Source: Blastomonas aquatica
GTDB lineage: Bacteria; Pseudomonadota; Alphaproteobacteria; Sphingomonadales; Sphingomonadaceae
Length of the DNA stretch: 64,000 bases
Reading direction: 5' to 3'
NCBI RefSeq assembly: GCF_014639875.1
Contig: NZ_BMGD01000002.1
Coordinates: 372,001-436,000 of the forward strand
Position numbers and translations under genes: made by a program. How positions within the stretch are numbered: the first letter of the stretch is position 1; every line of letters starts with the position of its first letter. This document shows, piece by piece, positions 26,568 through 36,114 of the stretch. The notes under the pieces were generated by a model. The model searched no databases, was not told where the DNA came from, and saw only the letters and a list, made by a program, of their open reading frames with translations.

Positions 26568-29500
26568 ATGTCGCGCATATTCATTGAACGGCCGATCTTT
26601 GCCTGGGTGCTGGCGATCATCACGATGCTCGCCGGGATCGGTGCGATCTATCTGTTGCCGATCGAACAATATCCTGATGTCGCGCCACCACAGGTCAACA
26701 TTCGCGCGACTTTCCCGGGTGCGTCGGCCGATACGCTGGAAAACAGCGTCACGCAGATCATCGAGCAGCAGCTGACCGGGATCGATGGCTTGCTGTTTTT
26801 CAGCTCGAGCTCAAGCTCGCGCGGTCAGGTGACCATCTCTGCCACGTTCGAAAAGGGTATCGACCCCGATATTGCCCAGGTGCAGGTGCAAAACCAGGTC
26901 CAGCAGGCGCTGGTCCGGTTGCCGCAGCAGGTGCAGCAGCAAGGCCTACGGGTAACCAAGTCGAACCCCGATTTTCTCATGATCGTCGGTGTCTATGACG
27001 AGACCGATCGCAGCACCAACATCGATGTGTCGGACTTTCTGGTCACCAACCTGCAGGATACGCTGGCGCGGATCGAGGGAGTGGGTGAAACCAATGTTTT
27101 CGGGTCGCAATATGCGATGCGGATCTGGCTGGACCCCGACCGGCTCGCCTCGGTCGGGCTGATGCCGGGCGATGTCGTCACCGCGATCCGCAACCAGAAT
27201 ACCGAAGTTGCAGCAGGCGAGGTGGGCGGCCTGCCTCAGCCCGAAACCAACCAGCTCAACGCCACGGTCACATCGCAGTCGCGGATGCGGACGGTCGAGG
27301 AGTTCGAGGCAATCATCCTCAAATCCGAGCAGAGCGGCGCGCTGGTCCGACTGGCGGATGTGGCGAGGGTGGAACTGGGCGCGGAGAATTATTCCGCATC
27401 CAGCCGGATCAATGGCCATCCGGGCGCGGGGCTGGCCGTATCGTCCGCACCGGGGGCCGACGCGCTCGCCACCGCCGATCTAGTGAAGGAAGCGGTCGCG
27501 CGGGCGCAATCGACTTTCCCGCCGGGCTACAAGGTGGCCTATGCCAACGACACGACCGCGTTCATCCGCCTGTCGATCAGAGAAGTCATCGGCACGCTGA
27601 TCGAAGCGATCATTCTTGTGGTGATCGTGATGTTCGTCTTCCTGCACAGCTGGCGCGCCACGTTGATCCCGACGATCGCGGTTCCGGTGACCTTGCTGGG
27701 AACCTTCGTTGTTTTCTTCATCTTCGACTTTTCGATCAACACGCTGACCTTGTTCGGGTTGGTGCTGGCGATCGGCATCCTGGTCGATGATGCGATCGTG
27801 GTGGTCGAGAATGTCGAGCGTCTGATGGAAGAAAATCCGGACATGACGCCCAAGGAAGCGACGATCCAGTCGATGGGCGAAATTCAGGTCGCGCTGGTCG
27901 CCATCGCTATTGTGCTATCGGCCGTGTTCCTGCCGATGGCGTTTTTTGGTGGATCGACCGGGGTGATCTACCGCCAGTTTTCGGTGACGATGATCTCGGC
28001 GATGATCCTGTCCACGCTGGTCGCGCTCATTCTGAGCCCGGCGCTGACGACCTCGCTGCTCCGGCAGAAGCACAAGGGGCATGATCAACCGCAAGGTTGG
28101 CTCGACCGGCGCTTTCCTGCTTTCACCGACAGGCTCGACCGGGCGCAGCGCTGGTTCAACAATGGCTTTGCACGCGGAACGGACAGGTACGTCGGTGCTA
28201 TCGAAAAGATGGTCGATCGCAAGTGGCTGTTCCTCGCGATCTACGCGATCGTGCTGGTATTGCTCGCGGTCCTGTTCGTCCGCCTACCGACCAGCTTTCT
28301 GCCGACCGAGGACCAGGGCGCGGCGCGCGTCCAGTTCCGGCTGCCCGCAGGCGCGACCCAGGGGCGTACCCGTGAGGTGCAGTTGGCGATTGAAAAGTAC
28401 ATGCTCGAGCAGGAGCGCGACAACATCGCGGTGATGTTCAGCGTCGCGGGCGGCGGGCAGGGCGCGGCGGGTCAGAACACCGGCCAGGGTTTCGTCAACT
28501 TCGTCGACTGGTCGGAGCGCAAGGGCGCCGAGAACTCTGCGGACGGTATCGTCGAGCGCGCCGGCAAGGCGTTTTCGCAGTTTCGTGATGCACAGGTCAA
28601 CGCACTGGTGCCAGCTGCCATCCGCGGCCTGGGCCAGACCAACGGATTCAGCCTGCAGCTGCAGAACACCAGCGGTATGAGCCGCGAGGAATTTGCCGAC
28701 GCGCGCGACAAGCTGCTGGCGCTGGCCGAGGAAGACACGTTGCTGACCGGCGTGCGGTTGGGGGAGCTGCCCGATGTCGCAACGCTGCAGGTCGAAATTG
28801 ACCAGCCCAAGCTGGCGGCGTTGGGTCTGAACCAGCAGGATGTGAATACCACTTTGTCGGCTGCGTGGGGTGGGCAGTATGTCAACGATTTCATCGATCG
28901 CGGGCGCGTAAAGCGTGTGTTCGTACAAGGTGATGCGCCCTATCGCGCGACGCCTGACGATCTGGCCGCCTGGTTCGTGCGGGGGTCGGGAGGTCAGATG
29001 GCACCGTTCTCGGCCTTTTCGCGCTCCAGTTGGTCGACCACACCGACAACCTTGTCGCGCTTCCAGGGCTATCCCAGCTTTCAGTTCGAAGGGCAGGCGG
29101 TTCCGGGCCAGAGCTCAGGCGCCGCGATGGACCGTATCGAGGAGCTGGCAGGGCAGATCCCCGGGGTCAGCGTGGCCTGGTCAGGTTTGTCGTTCCAGGA
29201 ACGGCTGTCGTCTGGTCAGGCGCCGCTCCTTTACGGTCTGTCGCTGCTGGTCGTGTTCCTGTGCCTTGCCGCGCTCTATGAAAGCTGGAGTGTTCCGGTG
29301 GCGGTGATGCTGATCATTCCGCTGGGACTGGTCGGCGCGATCTTTGCGGTGACATTGCGTGGACTCGAGAACGATGTGTACCTTCAGATCGGCCTGCTGA
29401 CCACGATGGGGCTGTCCGCCAAAAACGCGATTTTGGTGATCGAGTTTGCCGAGCGCGCCGAACGGCAGGGCGCGCGGGTGATCGATGCCGCGCTGCAGGC

Positions 29501-29759
29501 AGCACGGCTTCGCCTGCGGCCGATCTTGATGACCAGCCTCGCGTTCATCTTTGGCGTGCTGCCGCTTGCGCTGTCGAGCGGAGCAGGGGCCAACAGCCGC
29601 ATCGCCATCGGTACATCGGTGATCGGCGGGATGCTGACCGCGACGGTGCTGGCGATCTTCTTCATCCCATTGTTCTTCGTGCTGGTCCGTCGCACAACCC
29701 GCGACACTTTGAAAAAGCTGCACACGAGCGAGGCCAAGCCGACTGAGGGCGCGGCATGA
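26568..29759 (+). CDS. RND multidrug efflux pump, HAE1 family
   Basis: 1063 residues, typical for AcrB/MexB. Twelve TM segments are expected: the first at about 10-28, others around 340-560, 870-1040. The proton-relay Asp pair is present in GILVDDAIVVVENVERL, and the partner Lys in LSAKNAILVIEFA. Docking and porter loops carry the usual FFSSSSSSRGQVTI and QNQVQQAL motifs. It expels hydrophobic compounds using the proton gradient. Starts nine bases after the adaptor and overlaps the channel gene by four bases (ATGA). Confidence 0.96.
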   Translation: MSRIFIERPIFAWVLAIITMLAGIGAIYLLPIEQYPDVAPPQVNIRATFPGASADTLENSVTQIIEQQLTGIDGLLFFSSSSSSRGQVTISATFEKGIDPDIAQVQVQNQVQQALVRLPQQVQQQGLRVTKSNPDFLMIVGVYDETDRSTNIDVSDFLVTNLQDTLARIEGVGETNVFGSQYAMRIWLDPDRLASVGLMPGDVVTAIRNQNTEVAAGEVGGLPQPETNQLNATVTSQSRMRTVEEFEAIILKSEQSGALVRLADVARVELGAENYSASSRINGHPGAGLAVSSAPGADALATADLVKEAVARAQSTFPPGYKVAYANDTTAFIRLSIREVIGTLIEAIILVVIVMFVFLHSWRATLIPTIAVPVTLLGTFVVFFIFDFSINTLTLFGLVLAIGILVDDAIVVVENVERLMEENPDMTPKEATIQSMGEIQVALVAIAIVLSAVFLPMAFFGGSTGVIYRQFSVTMISAMILSTLVALILSPALTTSLLRQKHKGHDQPQGWLDRRFPAFTDRLDRAQRWFNNGFARGTDRYVGAIEKMVDRKWLFLAIYAIVLVLLAVLFVRLPTSFLPTEDQGAARVQFRLPAGATQGRTREVQLAIEKYMLEQERDNIAVMFSVAGGGQGAAGQNTGQGFVNFVDWSERKGAENSADGIVERAGKAFSQFRDAQVNALVPAAIRGLGQTNGFSLQLQNTSGMSREEFADARDKLLALAEEDTLLTGVRLGELPDVATLQVEIDQPKLAALGLNQQDVNTTLSAAWGGQYVNDFIDRGRVKRVFVQGDAPYRATPDDLAAWFVRGSGGQMAPFSAFSRSSWSTTPTTLSRFQGYPSFQFEGQAVPGQSSGAAMDRIEELAGQIPGVSVAWSGLSFQERLSSGQAPLLYGLSLLVVFLCLAALYESWSVPVAVMLIIPLGLVGAIFAVTLRGLENDVYLQIGLLTTMGLSAKNAILVIEFAERAERQGARVIDAALQAARLRLRPILMTSLAFIFGVLPLALSSGAGANSRIAIGTSVIGGMLTATVLAIFFIPLFFVLVRRTTRDTLKKLHTSEAKPTEGAA

Positions 29760-31198
29760 GGTTGGCTCCGCTGATCGCTGCAGCCGTGCTGTCGGGGTGT
29801 TCGATGGCACCAAAATATGTGCAGCCCGATCTGCCGGTTCCGGCATCATGGCCGGTGGGCGATGCTTATCTGGCGCAAAGCGAGGCGGCGCTTCCCGTGC
29901 TTTCGTATCGCGATGTGTTCGTCGATCCGCGACTGGCACAGGTGATCGATCAGGGGCTTGCCAACAATCGCGACCTGCGGATTGCCGCCGCCAACATCGC
30001 AGCCACCCGCGCACAGTACCGTATCCAGCTGGCAAACCAGTTGCCTCAGATTGGCCTGGGTGCGGGCGGCACGCGGTTCGACAACGGCAGCGCAAACCAG
30101 AACCGCAACCAGAATATCGATATCGGCAACAACCCTGCTGCAAGCCGATCGAACGCCGGCAACCGCTACACTGCCGATGTCAGCACCACCGCGTTCGAGG
30201 TTGATCTTTTCGGGCGGCTGCAATCGCTTTCAGACGCTGCGCTCAACCGTTATTTCGCCACCGAGGCCGCAGCGCGTGCCACGCGGTTGACGTTGATCGG
30301 CGATATCGCCGATGCCTGGCTGACCTACGCCGCAGACAGCTCACTGCTCAGGCTCGCCGAAGACACAGCTGCCAATGCGCGCGAGCAGGTCAAGCTGACC
30401 CGCTTGCGGCTCGATGGCGGCATCGCCCCGCGCACCGATCTTCGCCAGGCCGAACAGATCCTCGCGACGGCAGAGGCGGATATCGCACAGCAGACCACCT
30501 TGCTGGCGCAGGATGCCAACGCGCTCCAGCTGCTCGTCGGCGCTCCGGTCGACGTAGCCTTGTTGCCGCAATCGATCGCCGACGCGCGCGATGCGGTGAC
30601 GACATTGCCCGCCGGGCTCGATTCGACAATTCTGTTACGCCGGCCCGACGTGATGCAGGCCGAGTTCGACCTGCGCGCTGCCAACGCAGAGATCGGTGCG
30701 GCGCGCGCGGCCTTGTTCCCGCGAATATCGCTGACCGGGCTTGCGGGCCTTGCCAGCAACGCGCTCTCGACGCTGTTTACCGGCGCGGCGTTCAACTATT
30801 CGGTGGGAGCGAATGTGCAGTATTCGCTGTTTGCCGGAGGCGCGGCGCAGGCCGGGGTCGCACAGACCCAGGCGCAGCGCGATGCAGCTATCGCGGGCTA
30901 CGAAGGCGCGATCCAGGCAGCGTTTCGTGACGTCGCCGATGCGCTTGCGCGGCGTGGTACGATTACCGAACAGCTGCGCGCCAACGGCAACTTCGTGGAT
31001 GCAGCGGCGGACAGCTTCCGGTTGACCGATATGCGCTATCGTGGCGGTCTGGACTCGTTCCTGACCAGCCTCGATGCACAACGCTCGCTCTATACGGCGC
31101 AGCGCACGTTGCTGAACACGCAACTGGTCGAGGCGAGCAACCGCGTTACGCTGTATCGCTCGCTGGGCGGCGAGGCGGTCACCAATCCCGCGCAATAA
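29756..31198 (+). CDS. Outer-membrane efflux lipoprotein, NodT/OprM family
   Basis: 480 residues from ATG 29756. A short signal ends in the lipobox LSGCS (Cys16), after which MAPKYVQPDLPVP is the standard opening of this family. Two halves of coiled-coil helices follow (for example ANNRDLRIAAANI and TRLRLDGGIAPRTDLRQAE), with the repeat LLRRPDVMQAEFDLRAANAEI. It forms the trimeric exit channel of the pump. The gene ends about 10 bases before a long inverted repeat. No transcriptional regulator of the TetR or MarR type is adjacent. Confidence 0.94.
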   Translation: MRLAPLIAAAVLSGCSMAPKYVQPDLPVPASWPVGDAYLAQSEAALPVLSYRDVFVDPRLAQVIDQGLANNRDLRIAAANIAATRAQYRIQLANQLPQIGLGAGGTRFDNGSANQNRNQNIDIGNNPAASRSNAGNRYTADVSTTAFEVDLFGRLQSLSDAALNRYFATEAAARATRLTLIGDIADAWLTYAADSSLLRLAEDTAANAREQVKLTRLRLDGGIAPRTDLRQAEQILATAEADIAQQTTLLAQDANALQLLVGAPVDVALLPQSIADARDAVTTLPAGLDSTILLRRPDVMQAEFDLRAANAEIGAARAALFPRISLTGLAGLASNALSTLFTGAAFNYSVGANVQYSLFAGGAAQAGVAQTQAQRDAAIAGYEGAIQAAFRDVADALARRGTITEQLRANGNFVDAAADSFRLTDMRYRGGLDSFLTSLDAQRSLYTAQRTLLNTQLVEASNRVTLYRSLGGEAVTNPAQ

Positions 31199-31206
31199 GC
31201 CGCTGT

Positions 31207-31280
31207 TTTCCGGCGAAAGCCGGAATCCAGGGCGTCTGCCGAGCCATATCGCCCCTGGACTCCGGCTTTCGCCGGAGAAC
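31207..31280. repeat. Long inverted repeat, possible bidirectional terminator
   Basis: The arms ttccggcgaaagccggaatccaggg (left) and its near-perfect complement cctggactccggctttcgccgga (right) can form a stem of about 23 pairs, and the left arm holds an internal hairpin. It fills the gap between two convergent genes. This kind of palindrome with ccggcgaaagccgg recurs in many sphingomonad genomes (from memory). Confidence 0.6.
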
Positions 31281-31304
31281 AAGGTTGCTACTTAAGACGA
31301 CATA

Positions 31305-33389
31305 TCAGCCCTTGGGGCGCTTGGGGCCACCCGTGCGGGGCTTGGCGTCGAAGCGGGGCTTGCCTTCGGGGCGCGGACGGCTGTCGCCGCGCGGGGCGAA
31401 GGGCTTGCCGCCGCCCGGGCCACCCGAACGCGGACCATCGCTGCGGGGGCCATCACCACGCGGGCCGCGGGGCTTGTCCGCGAACGAGGCCCGATCGGCG
31501 TTGGTCTTCTTGTCGCCATAGGGCTTTTTATCACCAAACGATTTGTTGTCGCCGAAGGGCTTCTTGTCACCGAAAGCGCGCGGCTCGCCATAAGGCTTGC
31601 GGTCGCCCGAGGGCTTGCGGTCACCAAAGGGCTTTTTGTCGCCGAACGGCTTCTTTTCGCCAAAGGCCTTGGCTTCGTAGCGCGGCTTGAGAGGGCCTGC
31701 GTTGCCCTTGCCCTTATAGCCCGAACCCGAGCCACTGCGGCCCTCGGTGCGGCGCGGCGGGCCCGAGCGGCTGTGGCCCTGCGGCGGTCCATCGGCGCGG
31801 GCGATCACGAGGCTGCCCTCGTCACCATCATCGCCGCCAGCGGTGCGCTCGACCGCTTCGGTAAAGCGTTCGGCCACGGCGCGGGGAACCTCGAAATGGC
31901 TGATTTCATCGCCGAGGCGGATCGCACCGATTTCGCTGCGGGTGATATGGCCACGACGGCAGAGCAGGGGAAGCAGCCAGCGCGGATCGGCATTCTGGCG
32001 GCGTCCGATATTCATGGTGAACCACACCGTGTCCTCGAACCCGGCGCGAGGGCCGGTTTCGCGCGGCGGCGGCGACGCATCGGCATCGAGCAACTCTTCG
32101 GGCAAGGGCATCTGCGCACGGTGCGCCTGAACCAGCATGATCGCGATGTCTTCTGCGGTGCGTTCGCCCAGCAGCTTTTCAGCCAGCGTACGATCGGCCT
32201 CGTCGGCCTCGACCGGTGCGCGCAATTTGTCGAGCAGGCGGTCGTGGTCGGCGCGGCGGATGTCATCAGCCGAAGGGGCGTTGATCCACTGTGCGTTGAT
32301 GTTCGCTCCGCGGAGCATCGATTCGAGGCGACGGCGACGCGGATAGGGCACGATCATCAGCGCGGTGCCCTTCTTGCCCGCACGACCGGTACGGCCCGAA
32401 CGGTGCTTGAGGGTGTCCATGTCGCGCGGCAGCTCGACGTGGATGACCAGCGACAGGCTGGGCAGATCGATCCCGCGTGCGGCGACATCGGTGGCGACGC
32501 AGACGCGTGCGCGGCGGTCGCGCAGCGCCTGCAGCGCCGAATTGCGCTCGGACTGGCTGTGTTCACCCGAAAGCGCCACGGCAGAAAAGCCGCGCTCGAT
32601 CAGGCTGGCATGGAGATGGCGGACGTTGTCGCGGGTCGCGCAGAACAGCATCGCGGTTTCGGCTTCGTGCAGACGCAGCAGATTGACCACCGAGTTCTCG
32701 ATATCGGCAGGCGCTACGGTGACCGCGAGATATTCGATATCGCCATGGCCGCGATCAGCGCCCACGGTCGAGATGCGGTGCGCATCGCGCTGGTAACGCT
32801 TGGCCAGCGCCACGATCGGCTGCGGCATCGTGGCCGAGAACAGCATGGTGCGGCGGCCATCGGGGGTCGCGTCGAGGATTTCCTCGAGATCTTCGCGAAA
32901 GCCCATGTCGAGCATTTCGTCGGCTTCATCGAGCACTGCAACCTTGAGGCCAGACAGGTCGAGTGCGCCGCGTTCGAGGTGGTCACGCAGGCGACCCGGC
33001 GTACCGACGACGATCTGTGCACCCTGCGAAAGCGTGCGGCGTTCCTTCGAGGCATCCATGCCGCCAACGCAGGTCGCGATGCGCGCGCCTGCGGGGCCAT
33101 AGAGCCAGATGAATTCACGGCTGACCTGCAGGGCAAGTTCGCGGGTCGGGGCGATGATCAATGTCTGCGGGGTGTGGCCCGGGGCGATGCGTCCGTCTTC
33201 GCCGATCAGGTCGGACGCCATGGCGAGGCCGAATGCAACGGTCTTGCCCGATCCGGTCTGGGCAGAAACGACCAGGTCGCGGCCGAGCGCTTCGGGAGCG
33301 ATCACGGCCTGCTGAACGGGCGTGAGCGTGTCATAGCCGTGCGCGTCGAGCGCGTCCGACAGGATGGCGGGAACAGTATCAAATGGCAT
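31305..33389 (-). CDS. DEAD-box RNA helicase with repetitive basic tail
   Basis: 694 residues. The helicase core (1-370) carries AQTGSGKT (Walker A), PTRELALQ, GTPGR, DEAD, SAT and HRSGRTGRAG in the right order, placing it with CsdA/DbpA-type helicases. A DbpA-like RNA-binding domain follows at about 470-545 (VWFTMNIGRRQNADPRWLLP). The last 140 residues are a low-complexity basic tail with at least six FGDKKP-type repeats, suited to loose RNA binding. Probable role is unwinding of rRNA or mRNA in ribosome assembly, cold response or decay. Confidence 0.93.
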   Translation of the reverse strand: MPFDTVPAILSDALDAHGYDTLTPVQQAVIAPEALGRDLVVSAQTGSGKTVAFGLAMASDLIGEDGRIAPGHTPQTLIIAPTRELALQVSREFIWLYGPAGARIATCVGGMDASKERRTLSQGAQIVVGTPGRLRDHLERGALDLSGLKVAVLDEADEMLDMGFREDLEEILDATPDGRRTMLFSATMPQPIVALAKRYQRDAHRISTVGADRGHGDIEYLAVTVAPADIENSVVNLLRLHEAETAMLFCATRDNVRHLHASLIERGFSAVALSGEHSQSERNSALQALRDRRARVCVATDVAARGIDLPSLSLVIHVELPRDMDTLKHRSGRTGRAGKKGTALMIVPYPRRRRLESMLRGANINAQWINAPSADDIRRADHDRLLDKLRAPVEADEADRTLAEKLLGERTAEDIAIMLVQAHRAQMPLPEELLDADASPPPRETGPRAGFEDTVWFTMNIGRRQNADPRWLLPLLCRRGHITRSEIGAIRLGDEISHFEVPRAVAERFTEAVERTAGGDDGDEGSLVIARADGPPQGHSRSGPPRRTEGRSGSGSGYKGKGNAGPLKPRYEAKAFGEKKPFGDKKPFGDRKPSGDRKPYGEPRAFGDKKPFGDNKSFGDKKPYGDKKTNADRASFADKPRGPRGDGPRSDGPRSGGPGGGKPFAPRGDSRPRPEGKPRFDAKPRTGGPKRPKG

Positions 33390-33561
33390 GGCTTATCAAT
33401 TCGTCTTGAAGATGCGAAGGTTCCGCGTCTTCAGGCGAAACCGCGCGCGACACAAAAACGGGCGTCGCTGCAAGCGGCTGCGCGTAGCGGAATGTGTGCA
33501 ATTGCACAATGATAATCGGTCCCCATTCGGTCTGCGTTGTCCTGGCGCATCAATAGCCTGC

Positions 33562-34107
33562 TCAAGACCGGGCCGGAAGCATCCGGAAAAGCAGGCCGTC
33601 CTTCAGCCAGAAGTGGTGCGCCAGCGATGCGGCGGCATGTGCGCCGATCAACCAGAAGGCGATGGTACCACCCCATTGATGGGCCCATTTGATCTGCGAT
33701 GCGAGGGGAGCGTTTTCGGCAATCAGTGCTGGCAGGGTCAGCCCGTAAAAGGGGATCGAGTCGCCATCGGCGCTGAGCAGGGCCCAGCCTGCCAGCGGCA
33801 TCACGATCATCACGGCGTAGAGCGCGATGTGCACGGCTTTGGCCGAAAGGGTGCGCCAGGTCGGGCCATACATCGCGGCGGGAGATGGGGTCAGCGCGCG
33901 CGCTGCAATCCGCACCCACACCAGCACGAACACTGTCAGGCCCAAGGTGTAATGCCAGGACTTGAACCACTCGCGGGTGTCGCTGCCCTTGGGATAATAT
34001 TCGCGAAGCTCCATCGCCGCGAAAACGCCTGCGATCAGCGCGAGCATGAGCCAGTGGAGAATGATCGAAACAGAGCTGTAGCGTGTGGTTCGAGAATTGA
34101 CGGCCAT
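33562..34107 (-). CDS. Cytochrome b561 family protein
   Basis: 181 residues from ATG 34107, with AAGGAG seven bases upstream. Four TM helices are expected. Candidate haem-ligand histidines occur in ILHWLML, WHYTLGL, VHIALY and the C-terminal AHAAASLAHHFW. Di-haem b561 proteins of this size move electrons between quinol and periplasmic acceptors. Convergent or co-directional neighbours give no further clue. Confidence 0.9.
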   Translation of the reverse strand: MAVNSRTTRYSSVSIILHWLMLALIAGVFAAMELREYYPKGSDTREWFKSWHYTLGLTVFVLVWVRIAARALTPSPAAMYGPTWRTLSAKAVHIALYAVMIVMPLAGWALLSADGDSIPFYGLTLPALIAENAPLASQIKWAHQWGGTIAFWLIGAHAAASLAHHFWLKDGLLFRMLPARS

Positions 34108-34334
34108 GGCTGGCTCCTTCGCACGCCATATATTCGAGAGGGCGGGCAATGGCGTTGATGCAGATCAATTCGATGACGTGGATGCAGTCGCTGGCAGATT
34201 TGTTTGACCCGCGCTGTGCGGGGTGTCAGATTCGATTTCGCAGTCTGGTGGATCCGTTGGAACACAAGCCCTTCGGTTCGCTCGCCAGACGATACGGGTC
34301 GCGCTCGCTATCGATCTTCTGAGGGGAGAACATC

Positions 34335-34721
34335 ATGACGCTACGCAAATCGATTATCGCGGCCGCATTTGCGGTGGCAACGGGCCTGTCTTCAACCGCT
34401 GCGGTGGCGCAGGACGTCGGCGACTGGGTGCTGTCGCCCTGGCGCGGCAGCAGCGAGTTCTATCCCGGCGTGATCGAATCGCGCAGCGGATCGGTGATCA
34501 CAGTCCGCTTCGATGATGGTGACATTGAAACGCGTCAGGCCGATACGGTCGTCCCGTTTGACTGGCAGGCCGGTAGCCGTATTTCGTGCGCGTGGAGCGA
34601 TGGCAAGTGGTACAAGGCCACGATTCGGTCGATCGCTGCCGACGGGTTTACCATGCAGATCCGCTATGATGACGACGGCACGATCGAGGATACCAACACC
34701 GGGCGCTGCCGCACGCGCTGA
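34335..34721 (+). CDS. Secreted Tudor-like domain protein
   Basis: 128 residues with a signal peptide ending AAVAQ (cleavage near residue 25). The mature protein has two short beta-barrel-like repeats: the first around VGDWVLSPWRG...YPGVIESRSGSVITVRFDDGD, the second around DGKWYKATIRSIAADGF...RYDDDGT. This pattern (W-x-G-x-W-Y-x-A-x-I, then Y-D-D-G) is that of Tudor/Agenet-like folds. The ligand is unknown. Two Cys in the second repeat may form a disulfide. Confidence 0.75.
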   Translation: MTLRKSIIAAAFAVATGLSSTAAVAQDVGDWVLSPWRGSSEFYPGVIESRSGSVITVRFDDGDIETRQADTVVPFDWQAGSRISCAWSDGKWYKATIRSIAADGFTMQIRYDDDGTIEDTNTGRCRTR

Positions 34722-34740
34722 TCGTTTCGATGGCCTGGTG

Positions 34741-35928
34741 TCAGATGGCGAGCCCGGCGGCGTGGCCGCTGGCCCAGGCCCATTGGAAGTTATAGCCACC
34801 CAGCCAGCCGGTGACATCGACCGCCTCTCCGATCGCATACAGCCCGGGCACCTTGCGCGCCTCCATCGTCTGCGATGACAGGCCGTCGGTGCTGATGCCG
34901 CCTGCGGTGACCTCGGCCTTGGCATAGCCTTCGGTGCCGTTGGGGTGGAAGGTCCAAGCACCAAGCTGACGTTCGGCTTCGGCCAGAACCTTGTCACTTT
35001 GATCGGCGAGGCGCTTGTCGCCTGTCAGCCGTTCGGCGAGCGTAGCCGCCAGCCGGTCGGGCAGAAGGCCGCCCAGCGTGCTGCGCAACGTCGCGCGGGG
35101 CTGGCTGCGCTTGGCCTCGGTCAGCCAGCCTGCGTGCGTATCGGGAAGGAAGTTGACCGCGACCGGGTCGCCATGCCGCCAATAGCTCGATATCTGCAGG
35201 ATTGCAGGGCCGGAAAGCCCCTTGTGGGTGAACAGTGCCGCCTCGCGAAACGCGGTCTTACCAGCGCGGACGATCACCTCGGTGGCGACACCCGAAAGCG
35301 AACGGAACAGGGTTTCTTCACCTCCCAGCGTCAGCGGGACGAGCGCGGGGCGCGGTTCGACCACCTTAAGTCCGAACTGCCGGGCCAAATCATAGGCAAA
35401 GCCGGTTGCGCCCATCTTGGGGATCGAGGGGCCACCGGTGGCGATCACGAGCGCCGAAGCGGATGCGGTCTTCGTGCCATAGGTGACACGATAGGTGCCA
35501 TCGGCATGGGTGACCTCCGCGATCGGCTGGCCCAGCGCGATTTGCACGCCGCCCTTGTTGCATTCCTCGAGCAGCATCGCGACGATCTGCTTGGCCGAGC
35601 CATCGCAGAACAATTGCCCCAGCGTCTTTTCATGCCACGCGATACCATAGCCATCGACCAGGGCGATGAAATCCTGCGGGCTGTAGCGGCCCAGCGCAGA
35701 CTTGGCGAAATGCGGGTTGGCGCTGATGTAACGATCGGGCAGGGTATTCACATTGGTGAAATTGCACCGCCCGCCGCCCGAGATCAGGATCTTCTTACCC
35801 ACCGCATCGGCGTGATCAATCAGCAGCACCCTGCGCCCGCGCTGCCCCGCGATCGCCGCGCAGAACAGGCCTGCAGCGCCGGCGCCAAGGATGATCGCGT
35901 CGTAGGGGGTGGGGGCGGGGGAGACCAT
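34741..35928 (-). CDS. HI0933-family FAD-dependent oxidoreductase
   Basis: 395 residues from ATG 35928; the upstream extension runs through a repeat element and is rejected. The FAD Rossmann motif is ILGAGAAGLFCA, followed by the family signature SGGGRCNFTN, and a C-terminal TGWLGGYNFQWAWASG loop closes the flavin site. Members (BaiN/YhiN-like) are flavoproteins of uncertain physiological substrate, some active on steroids or aromatic acids. Sits beside radC with a repeat between them. Confidence 0.9.
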   Translation of the reverse strand: MVSPAPTPYDAIILGAGAAGLFCAAIAGQRGRRVLLIDHADAVGKKILISGGGRCNFTNVNTLPDRYISANPHFAKSALGRYSPQDFIALVDGYGIAWHEKTLGQLFCDGSAKQIVAMLLEECNKGGVQIALGQPIAEVTHADGTYRVTYGTKTASASALVIATGGPSIPKMGATGFAYDLARQFGLKVVEPRPALVPLTLGGEETLFRSLSGVATEVIVRAGKTAFREAALFTHKGLSGPAILQISSYWRHGDPVAVNFLPDTHAGWLTEAKRSQPRATLRSTLGGLLPDRLAATLAERLTGDKRLADQSDKVLAEAERQLGAWTFHPNGTEGYAKAEVTAGGISTDGLSSQTMEARKVPGLYAIGEAVDVTGWLGGYNFQWAWASGHAAGLAI

Positions 35929-35966
35929 GGCGCGGGTGTATGGCGCGCGGGCAATGGTGAGTCGAG

Positions 35967-36106
35967 AAAATCCTCCCCGGCACGGGGAGGGGGACCATCC
36001 GCAGGGTGGTGGAGGGGAGGCGGCCGGGTGCATTTCATGCAGGCCAGTACAATCTCGCTTCCCCTCCACCACTTCGTGGTCCCCCTCCCCCATTGGGGGA
36101 GGATTT
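35967..36106. repeat. Long imperfect inverted repeat element
   Basis: The left arm (about 35967-36020, aaatcctccccggcacgggg...ggtggaggggagg) and right arm (about 36057-36106) are near complements that can fold into a stem of over 40 pairs with a 36-base spacer. Each arm has its own internal hairpin. It looks like a non-coding mobile repeat (REP/MITE-like) placed between two genes. Confidence 0.65.
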
Positions 36107-36114
36107 CAAGAAGG

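Noticed and set aside
31773-33512. 579-codon plus-strand open frame opposite the helicase
   Set aside because: Exact antisense shadow of the DEAD-box gene, a common effect of high G+C codon use.
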